The notes below the pieces were generated by a model. The model had not been told where the DNA came from and did not search any database. It saw only the letters and a program-made list of their open reading frames with translations. Below are positions 47,194 through 58,520 of a DNA stretch of 64,000 nucleotides, piece by piece (positions within the stretch are counted from its first letter, which is position 1; every line of letters starts with the position of its first letter). Position numbers and translations under genes: made by a program. Location: positions 63,019,268 to 63,083,267 of the forward strand of contig NC_089981.1 of assembly GCF_036417845.1 (NCBI RefSeq), read 5' to 3'. The DNA comes from Apteryx mantelli. Its lineage: Eukaryota > Chordata > Aves > Apterygiformes > Apterygidae.

Positions 47194-48439
47194 GGTAATT
47201 CCCAAAGGCTTTGTATTTCAATGTAACAAAATTTAGGGGAATGAATATACTTAATCTTAGTTAAAATCTCAACATTATATTTTAATAAAGATGCTGAAGT
47301 AATTGTGACTTCAAGTGCTGTTCACAATTGGTAACATTGCCATAGGAAATAGGAAGGGGGCTTGGTTGGTATTTTGTGATTCAGCCAGAACTCTTTGGTG
47401 GGAGACAGACAAGGAGACAAAAGAGATAAAGCTTCCAACTATGAATACGCCCTGCCAGACAGGCTGCATTAGTCACTACAGAGACAAACTGTCATGTTGT
47501 TCTGACAACGGAAAGATTAGCTTACCAGTTTAATTATAGAGGTCATACAACATACACAATATTTTTTTTCTATTTTTTATGTGATGGGAGTAAACTATAA
47601 TCACAAGAAAAGTCTGTAAGAGTCACTGAATTTTCAGGCTCTCTCAGGAAAATAAGCAGTTAAACAGGATTAAGGAATCTTAGAATAATTTAAATTACTT
47701 TCTTTCTAGGTCAAGCAAATGTTACATGAAACATCCTTCCTTGAAAAGGAGCCTTTCAGCTTTAGTATTCAAATTTAAACTTGTACAGTCACACCTATTA
47801 ATTACATGTGTATATGCAATGCCAATTCAAAAAGCGTGACTGGATACACTCATTGCTGATATGCTGGATTTATGGCAACTGGACCAGAGAGTCCTGAATC
47901 CTTGCTCTCCTCATTCCCAAGGGAAGCCAATGCTTTTACTGTTCTTGTATGTTTGTCACCATTAATGTTCTCCCTAATTTATTTCTCCATGTTTGACAAA
48001 TGACCTCCTAAATACAAATGTGAAACTTGTGCTTCTCATTCATTCATACTGGGCTACTGATGGAACAGGAAAATAAATAAGTATATAAGTCCTCTTTGTG
48101 CTTATATGGTATATTCTGGGGCTCACTCAGTCCACAGTGCAAGTTTCCACAGCTTTATGGCTTCTTTAGCATATTAGAAAGTAACAAAACATTATTTTGC
48201 AGTGCAATCCACCCTTGTGTTCCTGACAGAAACCCAAATTACTTTATGGGCCAGGGAGGCATAGCTGCATAACTGACAGACAGATCTCTGGTACAGAAGG
48301 GTATTTTTACAGCTAGAGGAGACTGAAAATGCACCTTCTGAGTCAAACCTTAATTTTCAATTTGTCATTCCACTAATAGGGAGAGAAGGAAAAAAGAGAG
48401 ACAGGGAGACTCCTGGGAAATCATCCTTTACATAGCTAG

Positions 48440-48660
48440 GAGCAATAGCGCACTCCTGCGCAGGAGAAGCACCGAGGGAAGCAGCTCGCCAGTCCGGACC
48501 TGGCCCTGGCCCTCTGGCGTCCCAGCCAGAAGGAGCGAAGGGGCAGAGGGAAGTGGCTGCCTGGCCCGCTCCTGGTGGGGTGCGCACCCCACGCACGTCT
48601 CCCTCCCTTGCGTTTGCAAGTTCAGGCGTTTGCAGATGGCTCGTGGGAAGCCTGAACCCA
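48440..48660. promoter_or_regulatory. Orphan CpG-rich patch with a 16-bp palindrome
   Basis: About 14 CpGs in 220 bases within AT-rich sequence. TGGGGTGCGCACCCCA (48576-48591) is a perfect 16-base palindrome. Frames over it on both strands (for example 48692-49204 on +, 170 codons) have no recognised domain. It may be a regulatory element or a decayed repeat. Confidence 0.3.
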
Positions 48661-50302
48661 TGTTGGCCTGAGAAGTTAGCACCCTCCGCACTTGCTTGTC
48701 CCTCTAGTGATGATTCCCAGGGAGGGAATGGCACTCCTCTGTGTCAGCTGCTTCCAGGAGGAATCCAGCTGGACAATTTATATCTGCCTTCCTTGGCAGT
48801 TCATGCTAAAACTCGGGGTTTTAAACTGGAGCAGAACAGGCGTATCTTCCCTTTTGCCAACTGCCAGGACAATCACCTCCGAGGGAGGGCCAGGACACTG
48901 TGAGGGCTGCTGGTCACTCTGCCAGTCACATCCAGATCTTCCAGCTCTTGTCTTTCTTGCCATTGCAGCGGTCACTAATAAACCCAGTGGCATGTACAGC
49001 CCTGCCTGGCAGAGTCTGGTCACTTCTGGGGCTCCTCCATTAGAGGCTGTAGTTCACTCAGGAGATGGGGAGCGCTGTCCCCTGGCCAGGTCAAGTAGCA
49101 ACATGCAGTGTATAAAAATCCTCATGTACTCAGACGCAGAATTAACGTTTTCAGGAGTTAACTTGATTGACCCTGTGCTGACAAAAAGTAATTTCAAAGA
49201 GTGAGCAGGCATAGGAGCTGAACTAAAGTGATTTATCCAAGTGTGTGTGCATAAGAATAACTGTATAAATATGTGTAGACTGAGAACAAATTGCTTCATT
49301 TAAAACAGTGGGAATTTTACCACTAAATTCAGGAAGGCACCCAGTTCAGGCTACCACCCAAAGCACTTCAGAAAGTATAAATTAATGGTTCCTGGAAACG
49401 ACATTGAACTGTAAATCTCAAAATTACTTATCTTTAAAAGGAGAAAATACCATTTCTATTTTAGTAAAATGTATTTAAAAAGATCTATTTTAGTTTGACA
49501 TTCTCTGTTTCTAACCATAGTAGAAGTGAAAACAGCTATTATCCAGTGACAGAGAAATAGGTTACAGAAATTACTGGAGCATCAGCATTTCTACATGCCC
49601 AACACTAAGCCTGATTTCTGTTCTTAAGATAAAAATATTTGAAATAGTTCTATGAGATAACAGGGAACTTTATCGTTATCTTCAGATCATGAGTGTATGC
49701 AGATTATGAGCTTTTTAAAAAATCTGTACACTGTATGGAAAGAAGCTGGTGGAGATAACTGATGATACAATATGATGCTCCTTTGCTCCATTGCCCCAAT
49801 GCCATAATTCTTAAGAAGTTCAGTAGCCTTAGGATGTCATGCTCATGCCTAGGTGGAGAGTCTGGATTAATTCTCATTCTTGCAGTCATCTGCCTGAGAA
49901 TGGCTAAAGCCTCGGTGGCTGTGGGGCAGTTCCCACTGTTGCTACCTGTGATGTGTAAGTTCTGCAGAAAAAGGAAGCAGTTATTTTTCCAACACTATAT
50001 GCCTGCCACATACATTCAAAAAGAAAATATAAAAGAAAAGGACACAGGCAAGGGTTGAATTTATTATCTTGACTTTATATGGATCAGCTCTTGGCAGCAC
50101 TAAATGGCAGTGAAATCAACACTCATAAACTGAGCAAGAACAAAGGTTCATCATATAAGCTGTTTGTTTTGCTCTTTGCAATTCATATAAATACAAAATT
50201 AAAACACTAAACAGCTGTCACCTCCTGCTTGTGGCTTAGAACAAAAGCCTACCAAACCCCCAAATTTTACATAGTTCCATATCAAAACCATAATTTAAGC
50301 CT
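48661..50302. other. Spacer, no recognised gene
   Basis: The first 500 bases have intermediate GC and hold the 170-codon + strand frame at 48692-49204, which lacks any signature I know. The rest is AT-rich. Confidence 0.5.
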
Positions 50303-50444
50303 GGGGGGAGAGAGAGGGGGGGAGAGAGAGGGGGGGAGAGAGAGGGGGGGAGAGAGAGGGGGGGAGAGAGAGGGGGGGAGAGAGAGGGGGGGAGAGAGAG
50401 GGGGGGAGAGAGAGGGGGGGAGAGAGAGGGGGGGAGAGAGAGGG
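50303..50444 (+). repeat. 14-bp purine-only minisatellite, about 10 copies
   Basis: The unit AGAGAGAGGGGGGG repeats with perfect register for 142 bases, with no pyrimidine on the + strand from 50303 to 50444. Copies look identical. Such a tract can form triplex (H-DNA) and, from its G7 runs, G-quadruplexes, and is likely variable in copy number. The frame at 50229-50498 that runs through it encodes only Gly/Glu/Arg repeats and is not a gene. Confidence 0.95.
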
Positions 50445-52625
50445 ATCTGCTTTTGCTGCCTTAGTAGAGATCCATTAATAATAGCACAGAACGCTTAATG
50501 TCAAACTTAAGTGCCTCAAGTACCAATATTGACAGGTGTCTCCAGAGATCATATACAGTTATATTAGCTGAAAGAATAAAAAGCTGTTTCTGGAAGATGC
50601 TGCATTTCTCTCAATTCCCTTTGAAGTCAGTGGGAAAGATAAGGGTGTCCAGGCAGGAGAAATTATAAAGGTATTGGGTAATGGAATTCATCATCTTGCC
50701 TCCTAAAATGCAAAGTCCTTTGGGTTTCTTCTTGTCTCTTAGCATGTCTAGATTAAAGCTCAGGGAAGGGGTTGAATATTAAAATGCCATCCAATTTATA
50801 ATTGGTTACTAAAGTCAATTCACAGATGACCTTAAAAAAGAATTAAGCTAGCAAGCTTATAAAAGACCATGACCCAGTCATTCTGATTAACATCAGAGCA
50901 GGTGAAGGAACAGGGTGTGATGGGAGTGAAAGAAGACAGAGGAGATTAAAGCATCCAGTATGTTAAAGAGTTTCTTTAGAAACTGCCTCTTCCCTAGCAC
51001 CCTCATGAAAATCTACAAATTCCAATAGATGGTAAAAATCTATTAAAAATTCAGATCTAGTCAACAACTCAGAGTACATGAAATAGACAATTTAAAATAC
51101 TATCAATTATTAGTCCAGATTTTCCTTATAAGCAGGAGACAGTATCTATAAAAATGCAGTCTTAACTCATGAACATTAAAGAATCTAGAATTCCTAGAAT
51201 TTATTTTTAGGTTTATTTTCCTGCCTTTTGAAGTAAACTGTTTTATTAAGTCATTTTGTTTTGGGAGAAGACTTAAGCTGTGAGGAGTCACAGGAAGGTG
51301 GAGGGTGAAGAGAAAAAGGCTGTTTTTTAACATTGTTAAAAACAACGAAACACTGGATGTTCTGAATTGGTTAATATTGTTTTTAAAATACAGAACTTTT
51401 GTTTTTTAGACCAGACAGATATGAATCTGCAATAGTTTATTACTTGAGTATATGGAAGTAGCTGACTCCCATTCACATCTTCCTACTATCTAATATTTTA
51501 GAAGCTTAATCTGGTAGAGATGAGACAGAAAATCTGGAACCAGCTTTTCAAGGTGAAATGGAGTCCTGAAGGAACTGAAGACCAAGAGGAGCCTAAAGCG
51601 TTGCCTGGCACAAAATAGCCGCTGTTCAGCTGCCTCATTATGCATTACTATCTGACCATACCTAATGAGATACTTTTACATTGGGTGACTTCCTAAGGAA
51701 ACTTTAAGGAAGACTTAAACAACAAGAAATGATTGTGCTCTGATTCCATGTATTTGTCAGATGATTTCAGAAGAGAAATATCTCAAATTCTGAGTCCTGC
51801 GGTTCCTTACCAGGAGTTCCCAAGGACAAGAAGACTACCATCTCATAACCCTTAGGAGCTGAAAAAGAAGCAAAACCCCTTCTAACTTCTAATTTCATAT
51901 TATCTCCACACCTTAAAATGTAGCACTGACTTCCAAAACCTTCATGTCAGATTTAAAAACGTAGTACTGTATAACAATAAAGTCAATGAAGACAAAGCAG
52001 TATGCATACATTTTTTAAAAGGAACAGAGCACTGCATTTAATATGCAATTTCTCCCTCAGGGTAGGATGAGTGACAAATGACTATCATGTTGCTTAATGT
52101 ATTCCTGGGGGCTTTCAGATGAAATACATAGGATCCCAACAGAATAGATAACTACCTTGCATAAGTAACAACTTTTTTTCAAATTAGAAACAGTACACCT
52201 GCTCTAGTGAATTTAACCTGTTTTTAATCCTCAGTGGCCAGATAAAGTCTGTATATAGATATTAGAGAGTGAAATGCACAGATATACACTTGCAGCTAAA
52301 ACACCAACACTGAGAACTACCTGTAGGTAATGACATCTCCAACAATTAAGACAGGTTTTCTGTCTGAAAGAGCTGCAAACACAGAAATATTAGTGGCTGA
52401 GGACCAGATTTCAGTCCTGAAATACTGTTACTTTCATTAAATTGTTTACCTAAATATTGTCCCAAATTAGAAGAATCCATATAAAGCCAAAAGTAACACA
52501 GGCAAATAACCCATTGCTGTAATGCTGTGAGACAGCTGGTATTAAGCTACAGTTCGAGCCTCTCCTGCATGTAGGTGATTTGAACGTGTTGCATCAAAGT
52601 TATGACCAAGCCTCAGGGGAAGGAG
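50445..52625. other. Spacer, nothing recognised
   Basis: AT-rich non-coding sequence. GTTCGAGCC at about 52552 resembles a tRNA B box, but no A box or tRNA fold accompanies it. Confidence 0.5.
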
Positions 52626-53112
52626 ACTGGACCAAATTAAAGTGTTAAAGATGTATTTCCCTTTAATGACAATAAGGTAATACATACATTACATTATTAC
52701 GTATATGGCATTACCAGAAACCAGAGTAGTTAGTTCTGCATATTCAACTCTGAAGTGACAACAGCAGCCATGCTCCTAATCTTTTTTTGTTGCAGTCTTA
52801 TATACCTTTAAAGACAGCTCCACCCATGTTTTCACTTGTGGGCAGTTTCTAAGTGTCGTTACACAATTCTTTATCAGTAATTGGTGATTTGCATTTATTG
52901 CTCTGGGACTCATGGTCTCAACCTGTGTCTGCACACACTTTCAAGGCCTTTGCTGTCATCCTATACTAGTACCCTCTGGAGCCACTGCTACAATCTACTA
53001 ATAATTCACTCTACTTTTATTCTGATTCTAGGGGCACAACAATAGTTTCTTAAAAGAATATATGTATACATTTATATAACACTTTCTCAACTACTAGTTA
53101 TTAACATCTATT
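52626..53112 (+). repeat. Dispersed or LTR-like repeat, copy 1
   Basis: Together with 54759-55192 this forms a pair of homologous sequences in the same orientation. Shared blocks in order: GACCAAAT; AGTTCTGCATA and CAACTCTGA; GCAGTCTTATATAC followed by AAAGACAGCTCCA; TGTGGGCAG; TACACAATTCT and ATCAG.AATT; CCTGTGTCTG; GCCT.TGCT; TTCACTCTAC; and AC.TT.TCAACTA.T.GTTATT. A TATA-like TTATATACC at about 52800 would suit an LTR promoter. No coding sequence is present. It could be one LTR of an old endogenous element or a copy of an unrelated interspersed repeat. Confidence 0.65.
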
Positions 53113-54758
53113 TAATTAAAGCAATATTTACAGTTATCATCAAACTTGTTTACTTACATTTGGTTTGCTCTAAGTTCAGCAATCCTAACACCAGTGGACA
53201 GGATATAAAAAGACATTGTTTAGTACTGGATTTGGTAATACCTTGTTTTTTTGTAACTGATAGATAAATGAAGAATTCTGCCTTTGATTTTTGCAGGAAT
53301 TGTTATTTTATTCCGTATTGTTAGCTAACATAATTAATTTTATTATTTGGTGTTGAGCCATTTTATTTTGCTCTGTATCAACTTAATGATGTTTTCATTT
53401 GATTTTAGCTATGATTATAATTTTCTAAATTATATACAATTGGAAAATCTTGTCAGATAAGTATTTCTTAACCAGACATTATGCCTGAGTACTAGGCAGT
53501 CAATGAAAATAAACTTTGTGGTTAATAACTCAATATTGTTTTCATATCCCTTAAAATCAAATTGCTTGGGAGAATTTATTTTCTTTGGAGACAAACATTG
53601 CATTTAACCATAAAAATTCTGTATAAATATTTACAAATGTGTAAATATTTATACAAATTATTATAGGGACAGATACGTCACACTTAATTGAATACAAGTC
53701 ACTCCCAATCCCACAATTCCTCTTTTAAAAAAGAAATACCAAAAAGGGGGGCACAGAAACTGCCACAGTGTCTCAGCCAAGTAGATCCTATAGTTCAATA
53801 TCGTTTCCAACAGCAGCCAGTGCCAAATGTTTCAAAGGGACAAATAAAAAGACCCTTGAATTAAGAAATACTGAGTCTACTGAAGAGATCTCTGTACAGT
53901 CACACCAATATAAGGAAAGTTAGTGTCTTCAAGCATAGTGTCTTATTTCCTTCAGAATTAGAGAGTTTACTTTTCACTTCAACCTCTAGACTGTCCCAGA
54001 GCCATTCAGAACATCAAATTTTACATGTTGTCATACCTCAGTGAGGAACTATCCCCTGGGGATCTGGGATAAAATAACAGTTACAGCTATTTCTGAGTTT
54101 CTTACTTGTACAGTAAAAAGGAAAAGTAAAGGCAAGACTTAGATTTAATTGTGTCATTGCCTGTAGCATTAAGGAATTTTGTTAAACACCAATTCATCAT
54201 GCTCTAGTGATGTAGCTAGGGGATAAGGCTCTGCATCACTCTACTGATAACTGTGTCTTTCTTTTCATGCTTGAGAAGCTTAGAAACAAGTTTAAATGCA
54301 AAATTTCAGAAGTATCAGTTCAGTTGCTTTGAGAGATCAGACATGAAAAATACAGTTTGAGAGGTTTAAAGAAAACTCAGCTGAAGTTTCAGATTTCATG
54401 TATATTGTTGCTCCAAAGGGAGGTTTAAAATCAGTTTGCATGACCAGAAAGGTCATCACAGAAAGGTTTGTGATGGTCTGGTCAGATCAGAGAAACACAC
54501 AGATTGCCCTCCCATGCCATCATCATTCCCCTTGTTTGGCCCAATGCTGCCATACTATGTCAGAGCTGTTGGCAAGGTTGGGCTTCTCCGGCAGAGTGAA
54601 GTGGGCCATGGGGGGAAGGAGCAGGCACCTGGGAGTCCTTCCACTGGGTAACCTGGGTGAAGAGCTCAGAGTACATCATTCAATAACCTCCAGTTCAGAA
54701 GTGAGCTACAGTGGAGTCTGAGATGGGGACTGAGCAAACAAACACAGTCACAAAACTT
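53113..54758. other. Sequence between the paired repeats
   Basis: About 1.65 kb, AT-rich, with no gag-, pol- or env-like frame. It carries a perfect hairpin at 53621-53654. A 107-codon frame at 54398-54721 has no recognised domain. If the flanking repeats are LTRs, the internal part has lost all coding sequence. Confidence 0.45.
53621..53654. repeat. Perfect 15-bp hairpin
   Basis: GTATAAATATTTACA (53621-53635) and TGTAAATATTTATAC (53640-53654) are perfect inverted repeats around AATG. The run contains two head-to-head TGTAAATA/TATTTACA words, which match the forkhead (FOX) binding core. Confidence 0.9.
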
Positions 54759-55192
54759 CAGACCAAATACTTGCCTTCGGCGATAAGAAGACAATATTTA
54801 GACATGTAGCGATGCCATGCAGTGTATCAGAGCAATCAGTTCTGCATACCCAACTCTGATGTGTGGTGACAGTGTTCTCAGGCATTTCTGCTGTGGTCTT
54901 ATACACACTTAAAAGACAGCTCCATCCATACTATTGGTTATGTGGGCAGCTTCCCTTTAGTGTTATACAATTCTATATCAGCAATTCACCATCTGAGTGT
55001 ATCGTCCAGGGTACCATCCTGTGTCTGTACTTCTAATGCCTCTGCTAGCTTATAGTCTCAGGGAACCTGCTACAGTTCACTTTTACACACATTTTCACTC
55101 TAGTGTCATTGATAGTTCACTCTACACAACAGTGGTGTTTATGAGCAGATATGCATGTAATACTTTATCAACTATTTGTTATTGATAACTAA
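54759..55192 (+). repeat. Dispersed or LTR-like repeat, copy 2
   Basis: Direct-orientation partner of 52626-53112, offset by about 2.13 kb near the left end and 2.08 kb near the right. It shares the same ordered blocks (CAGTTCTGCATA, GTCTTATACACAC, AAAGACAGCTCCATCCAT, TGTGGGCAGCTTCC, TATACAATTCT, ATCCTGTGTCTG, TTCACTCTACAC, TTATCAACTATTTGTTATT). The copies differ by many substitutions and indels, so the duplication or the two insertions are old. Confidence 0.65.
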
Positions 55193-58100
55193 TTATGAAA
55201 ATACCACAGGTACATTATCAATATTGCTTTATAAAAATCCAAATATACTAGAGTAAGAGCAGCTCTGGAGGTGGCTTGGTAGATACTGACTCTGCTCCCT
55301 GGCACAACTACCTTCCTCTCCAGGGGGCTGCGTCGCCTGTGCTTGCCCTGCCAGGCAGCTTTTCCTTCCTCTGCACCTGCCTGGGCTCAGCCCCAGCCTG
55401 CCCAAGTGGGTTGCCATTAGCTCATCGTGCACCTTTGGTTAGTTCTCTTTGGAGTCTTGAGTGAGCAGGTGAGGAAGAAGGGACCAGATAGCTCTGCTAG
55501 CTTGCACTTTCATTACCTTTTCTTTTATTTCTTTTCCTTCCCTAATTCAATGTGATAAAATTCAGCAATCAGAGAAAAGGATGTGCTCATTGTGGACTTC
55601 TTTAATCTTTCTTTTTCAAAAGCTGCACTTTGCTTACACTTCAGCCCCTTGTTTCCCTAATTACAGCAGGATCCCACTGATTTTATGCAGCTACCAGGAG
55701 TTAAGTATTCACAGCAATTGTGGGGTCCCAGTCTCAGCCAGATGCAACATTTCTCCCCCTTGACTCTACACAAATATCCTCCCTTTGCTTCTGAGCTATG
55801 GCTGGGCTGTATGTGATGAGCTCATTGTGCTGTTTACAGATTCCCTGCTAAGGCTTACACACAGTTTTTCCTTTTTTTTTTTTTTTTCTGCTGCTGCTGT
55901 ATAATTCTTCCTGCTTCTTCAATTTCATAGTCATGGGTGAGTTTTTCAGTGAACAAGAAAACATGTTGCTGTCTAGGCGCCTGATCTTGCAAGGCAAGGA
56001 GTGCTCTCAGTTCTCAATAAATTATAACTCCAACGAATGCTGAGATTGCCCACACCTTGCAGGATTAGAGATTCACACATAGCTCCACGTTACTCAGGAG
56101 GCAGTACTGGACTTGGTGGTATCTTAAACCCAACCCATTTTTGGAGCTGCCTTAGTACCTCAGATAACCCTGGAGGGAGGTTTTTCTTTCTCCCAAGGGC
56201 ATGGGGGATGGTCATAGCCCTTAACTTTCTCTTGAAATTAGGTTCCTAAGAGAGAGGAGATTTCTTTTCTAGTGCCTGCTTGAAATGACTATTTCAATAT
56301 TTTACCAAATTACAGTTTAATGTAATACAAAAACAAGTTTGGAAGTCAATCCTCCATGCTATTCCTTCTCTGATAAATGCCTGAACTTCCAGCCTGATGT
56401 CTTATACTCAGCTCTCGCACATCATCTTCCTTTCTAGACCTTCGAATACTGCAGGGAAAAAATCAGCTTCAGCTGGAATCAGCAAAAGCACATCCTCACT
56501 TTTAGCTTAATTTGTAGCCTGACAGCTAGGCTGTGCTTTTCTGCCAGGAGAAATAGGGTGAGTGCCCTCCTCAGAGGGAGCTGAGCCCCAGCCTCCCTGA
56601 CTCGCGCACCAAGGGGCTCCTGTGGCAGCATCTGGGGTGGAGGCAGAATCAGTACATGTTTCTGAAGTGTGTCTCCCAGACCAAATGCTTCAAGTGATAT
56701 AAGCAAAGGAGGCTCAGTTGTATTTTAAAGCACTGCAAAGCTCTTCATGACCATAATTTATATTAAAAATGGAGTGAGATCAGAACTGGATCTGTAACTT
56801 TCCACATGTGTATCTCCAAATAGTTTTGAAGGACTTCATGCAGTATGTCGCTTCAATTCCATTTATGGTACTTAACAAAACACATGTGATTGAAGGCACT
56901 GATCATTGTTTTCAGAGGGCTTGTTAACACCTGTGCATTTGACAGATTTTCAGAGAAAGAGGGTATGAGAAAGCTGCCCCTCTGTTTGTACTAAAAAAAA
57001 AGTCAGAGTTAACATGATGTTAAACATTCATGTTGTAGCAAAAGCAACCTTAAAAACACTTTATATTAGAATCAGTAGATGCAGTCTGCTAAGATTGTTT
57101 TGAAGTAACTAAAATTCCTTTGTTATACTAATAACCTCAGGAATATTTAGAAAAGCAATCATTGTTTACAGCACATTTAATTTAAGAACAACTAGATGTT
57201 TTTAACAGCTGCCCACTTATTCTGTGATTAGACTACATATGAGTCTTAGGTAAAATTAATGAGGGGGAGTATGGTGTTCAGAACTTAACACTGTGCAAGG
57301 CTCAGCACATCCTCATCTCCACCAGTTTTACCACCAGCTATCACAAAAACAAGATAAGGAACAAAGTAATCCTCTTTTTTTCCCCTCCCTCACCTTCCTA
57401 GAAGAAATATTTGAAATCTTGGGTAAAAATCCCAGCCTAGTGATGTGCAAAATAGCTTTGGGGTACAGTGTTGGGTAAAGGGACTTTTGCATGATTAAGA
57501 ACTGAAAATAGGCTTCCAATTTGTCCTCTGTTTTGGTCAGCAGCAGATGAAAATCCTCATTCTACAGGATTGGAAGAATGATAATTTAAACTCAGTGAAG
57601 CCCACAGCCAGTATCTAACCTCCCAGTAATTTTTCCCCCTGAAATTATTAGAATCACACTAATAGTGAGAGAAAGAAGGAGGCACCAAAGAACAAAACAG
57701 TAAAACCTTCAAACACATACCTAATTTAATACCCAGAAACTAATTTGTCTGGAAATACAAATAATAATAACAACAATACTTGAGCTCAACTACTAGGATT
57801 GTACAGAAATGAATAAAATGGCTATGGTATCGAGGGTACCAGCTAGCAATATCCCCACATCACTTGCATGTTCTGAATACAAATGACTTTCCAGTACTGT
57901 TGTTTTTTCAAATCTCTTCTCAGTTTCAGGTATTACTTTCAAGCTCAGATATATTCTTAATTAAAATCAGGTAAAGAAAGCTCCAAGGGCAGCCTATAAC
58001 AAAGACTGAGAACAAATTATATAGGCTTCAATAACTTTAAACCTACTGGAAAAAACTTCAGTGTTAATCAAGGGACTGGTCAGCTGTTATAGACAGAAAA

Positions 58101-58438
58101 GTGTAGCTTAAACCTTCTAGTCTTAAAAAGTGAATATCTCCATAGCGTTGTAACAGGAGAATTAATTTGGCTTTACAGACCTTCAGCCAAATTACTACGG
58201 AAATTAATCATGCTTATAGATTAGTCCCTACCTACCACAGAATTTTGCCAGATGCCTTGTAATTGCAGCTACAATACACCACAGGTCAATAAATACTCCA
58301 TATTGCATCATAACTTTTAAATGGCTTTATCGCTCCAATCTGTCATTCTGAGCTCAGGCTATTATATTGCCAGCCAATCTTCACTGCATAGATTTGTGAT
58401 AAATCAACTGAGGAGCATTGCATTTGTCTTTGCTCTCA
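55193..58438. other. Gene-free spacer
   Basis: No gene supported. A run of 16 T residues lies at 55872-55887. Short frames at 55276-55464 and 56479-56706 lack recognisable features. Confidence 0.5.
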
Positions 58439-58520
58439 GGGCTTGACCCTGCAGAGTGCCAGATGTCATCAGCTCCCAGCGAAGTTCAGTGGAATAGAGG
58501 CATTCTTCAAGATCAGATCC
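58439..58520. repeat. Palindromic ancient repeat remnant
   Basis: GGGCTTGACCCTGCAGAG at the left, CAGCTCCCAGCGAAGTTCAGTGG in the middle and GATCAGATCC at the right match the layout of an old sauropsid repeat that I recall as GGCCTGATCCTGC...AGCTCCCATTGAAGTCAATGG...GGATCAGGCC. Weakened by substitutions. Confidence 0.45.

Larger units (their letters stand above)
43141..48439. other. Gene-free spacer
   Basis: AT-rich with no supported gene. Contains a 20-bp perfect tandem duplication (45789-45828) and a near-perfect purine/pyrimidine palindrome with two ETS-like cores (47175-47193). Confidence 0.55.

Noticed and set aside
48692-49204. 170-codon frame as a gene
   Set aside because: No recognisable domain, no promoter or splice context, and overlapping frames of similar length on both strands.
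50229-50498. Gly/Glu/Arg-rich 89-codon frame
   Set aside because: It is simply the 14-bp minisatellite read in three frames.
52545-52570. B-box-like GTTCGAGCC
   Set aside because: No A box or tRNA fold; a chance match or an unresolvable SINE trace.
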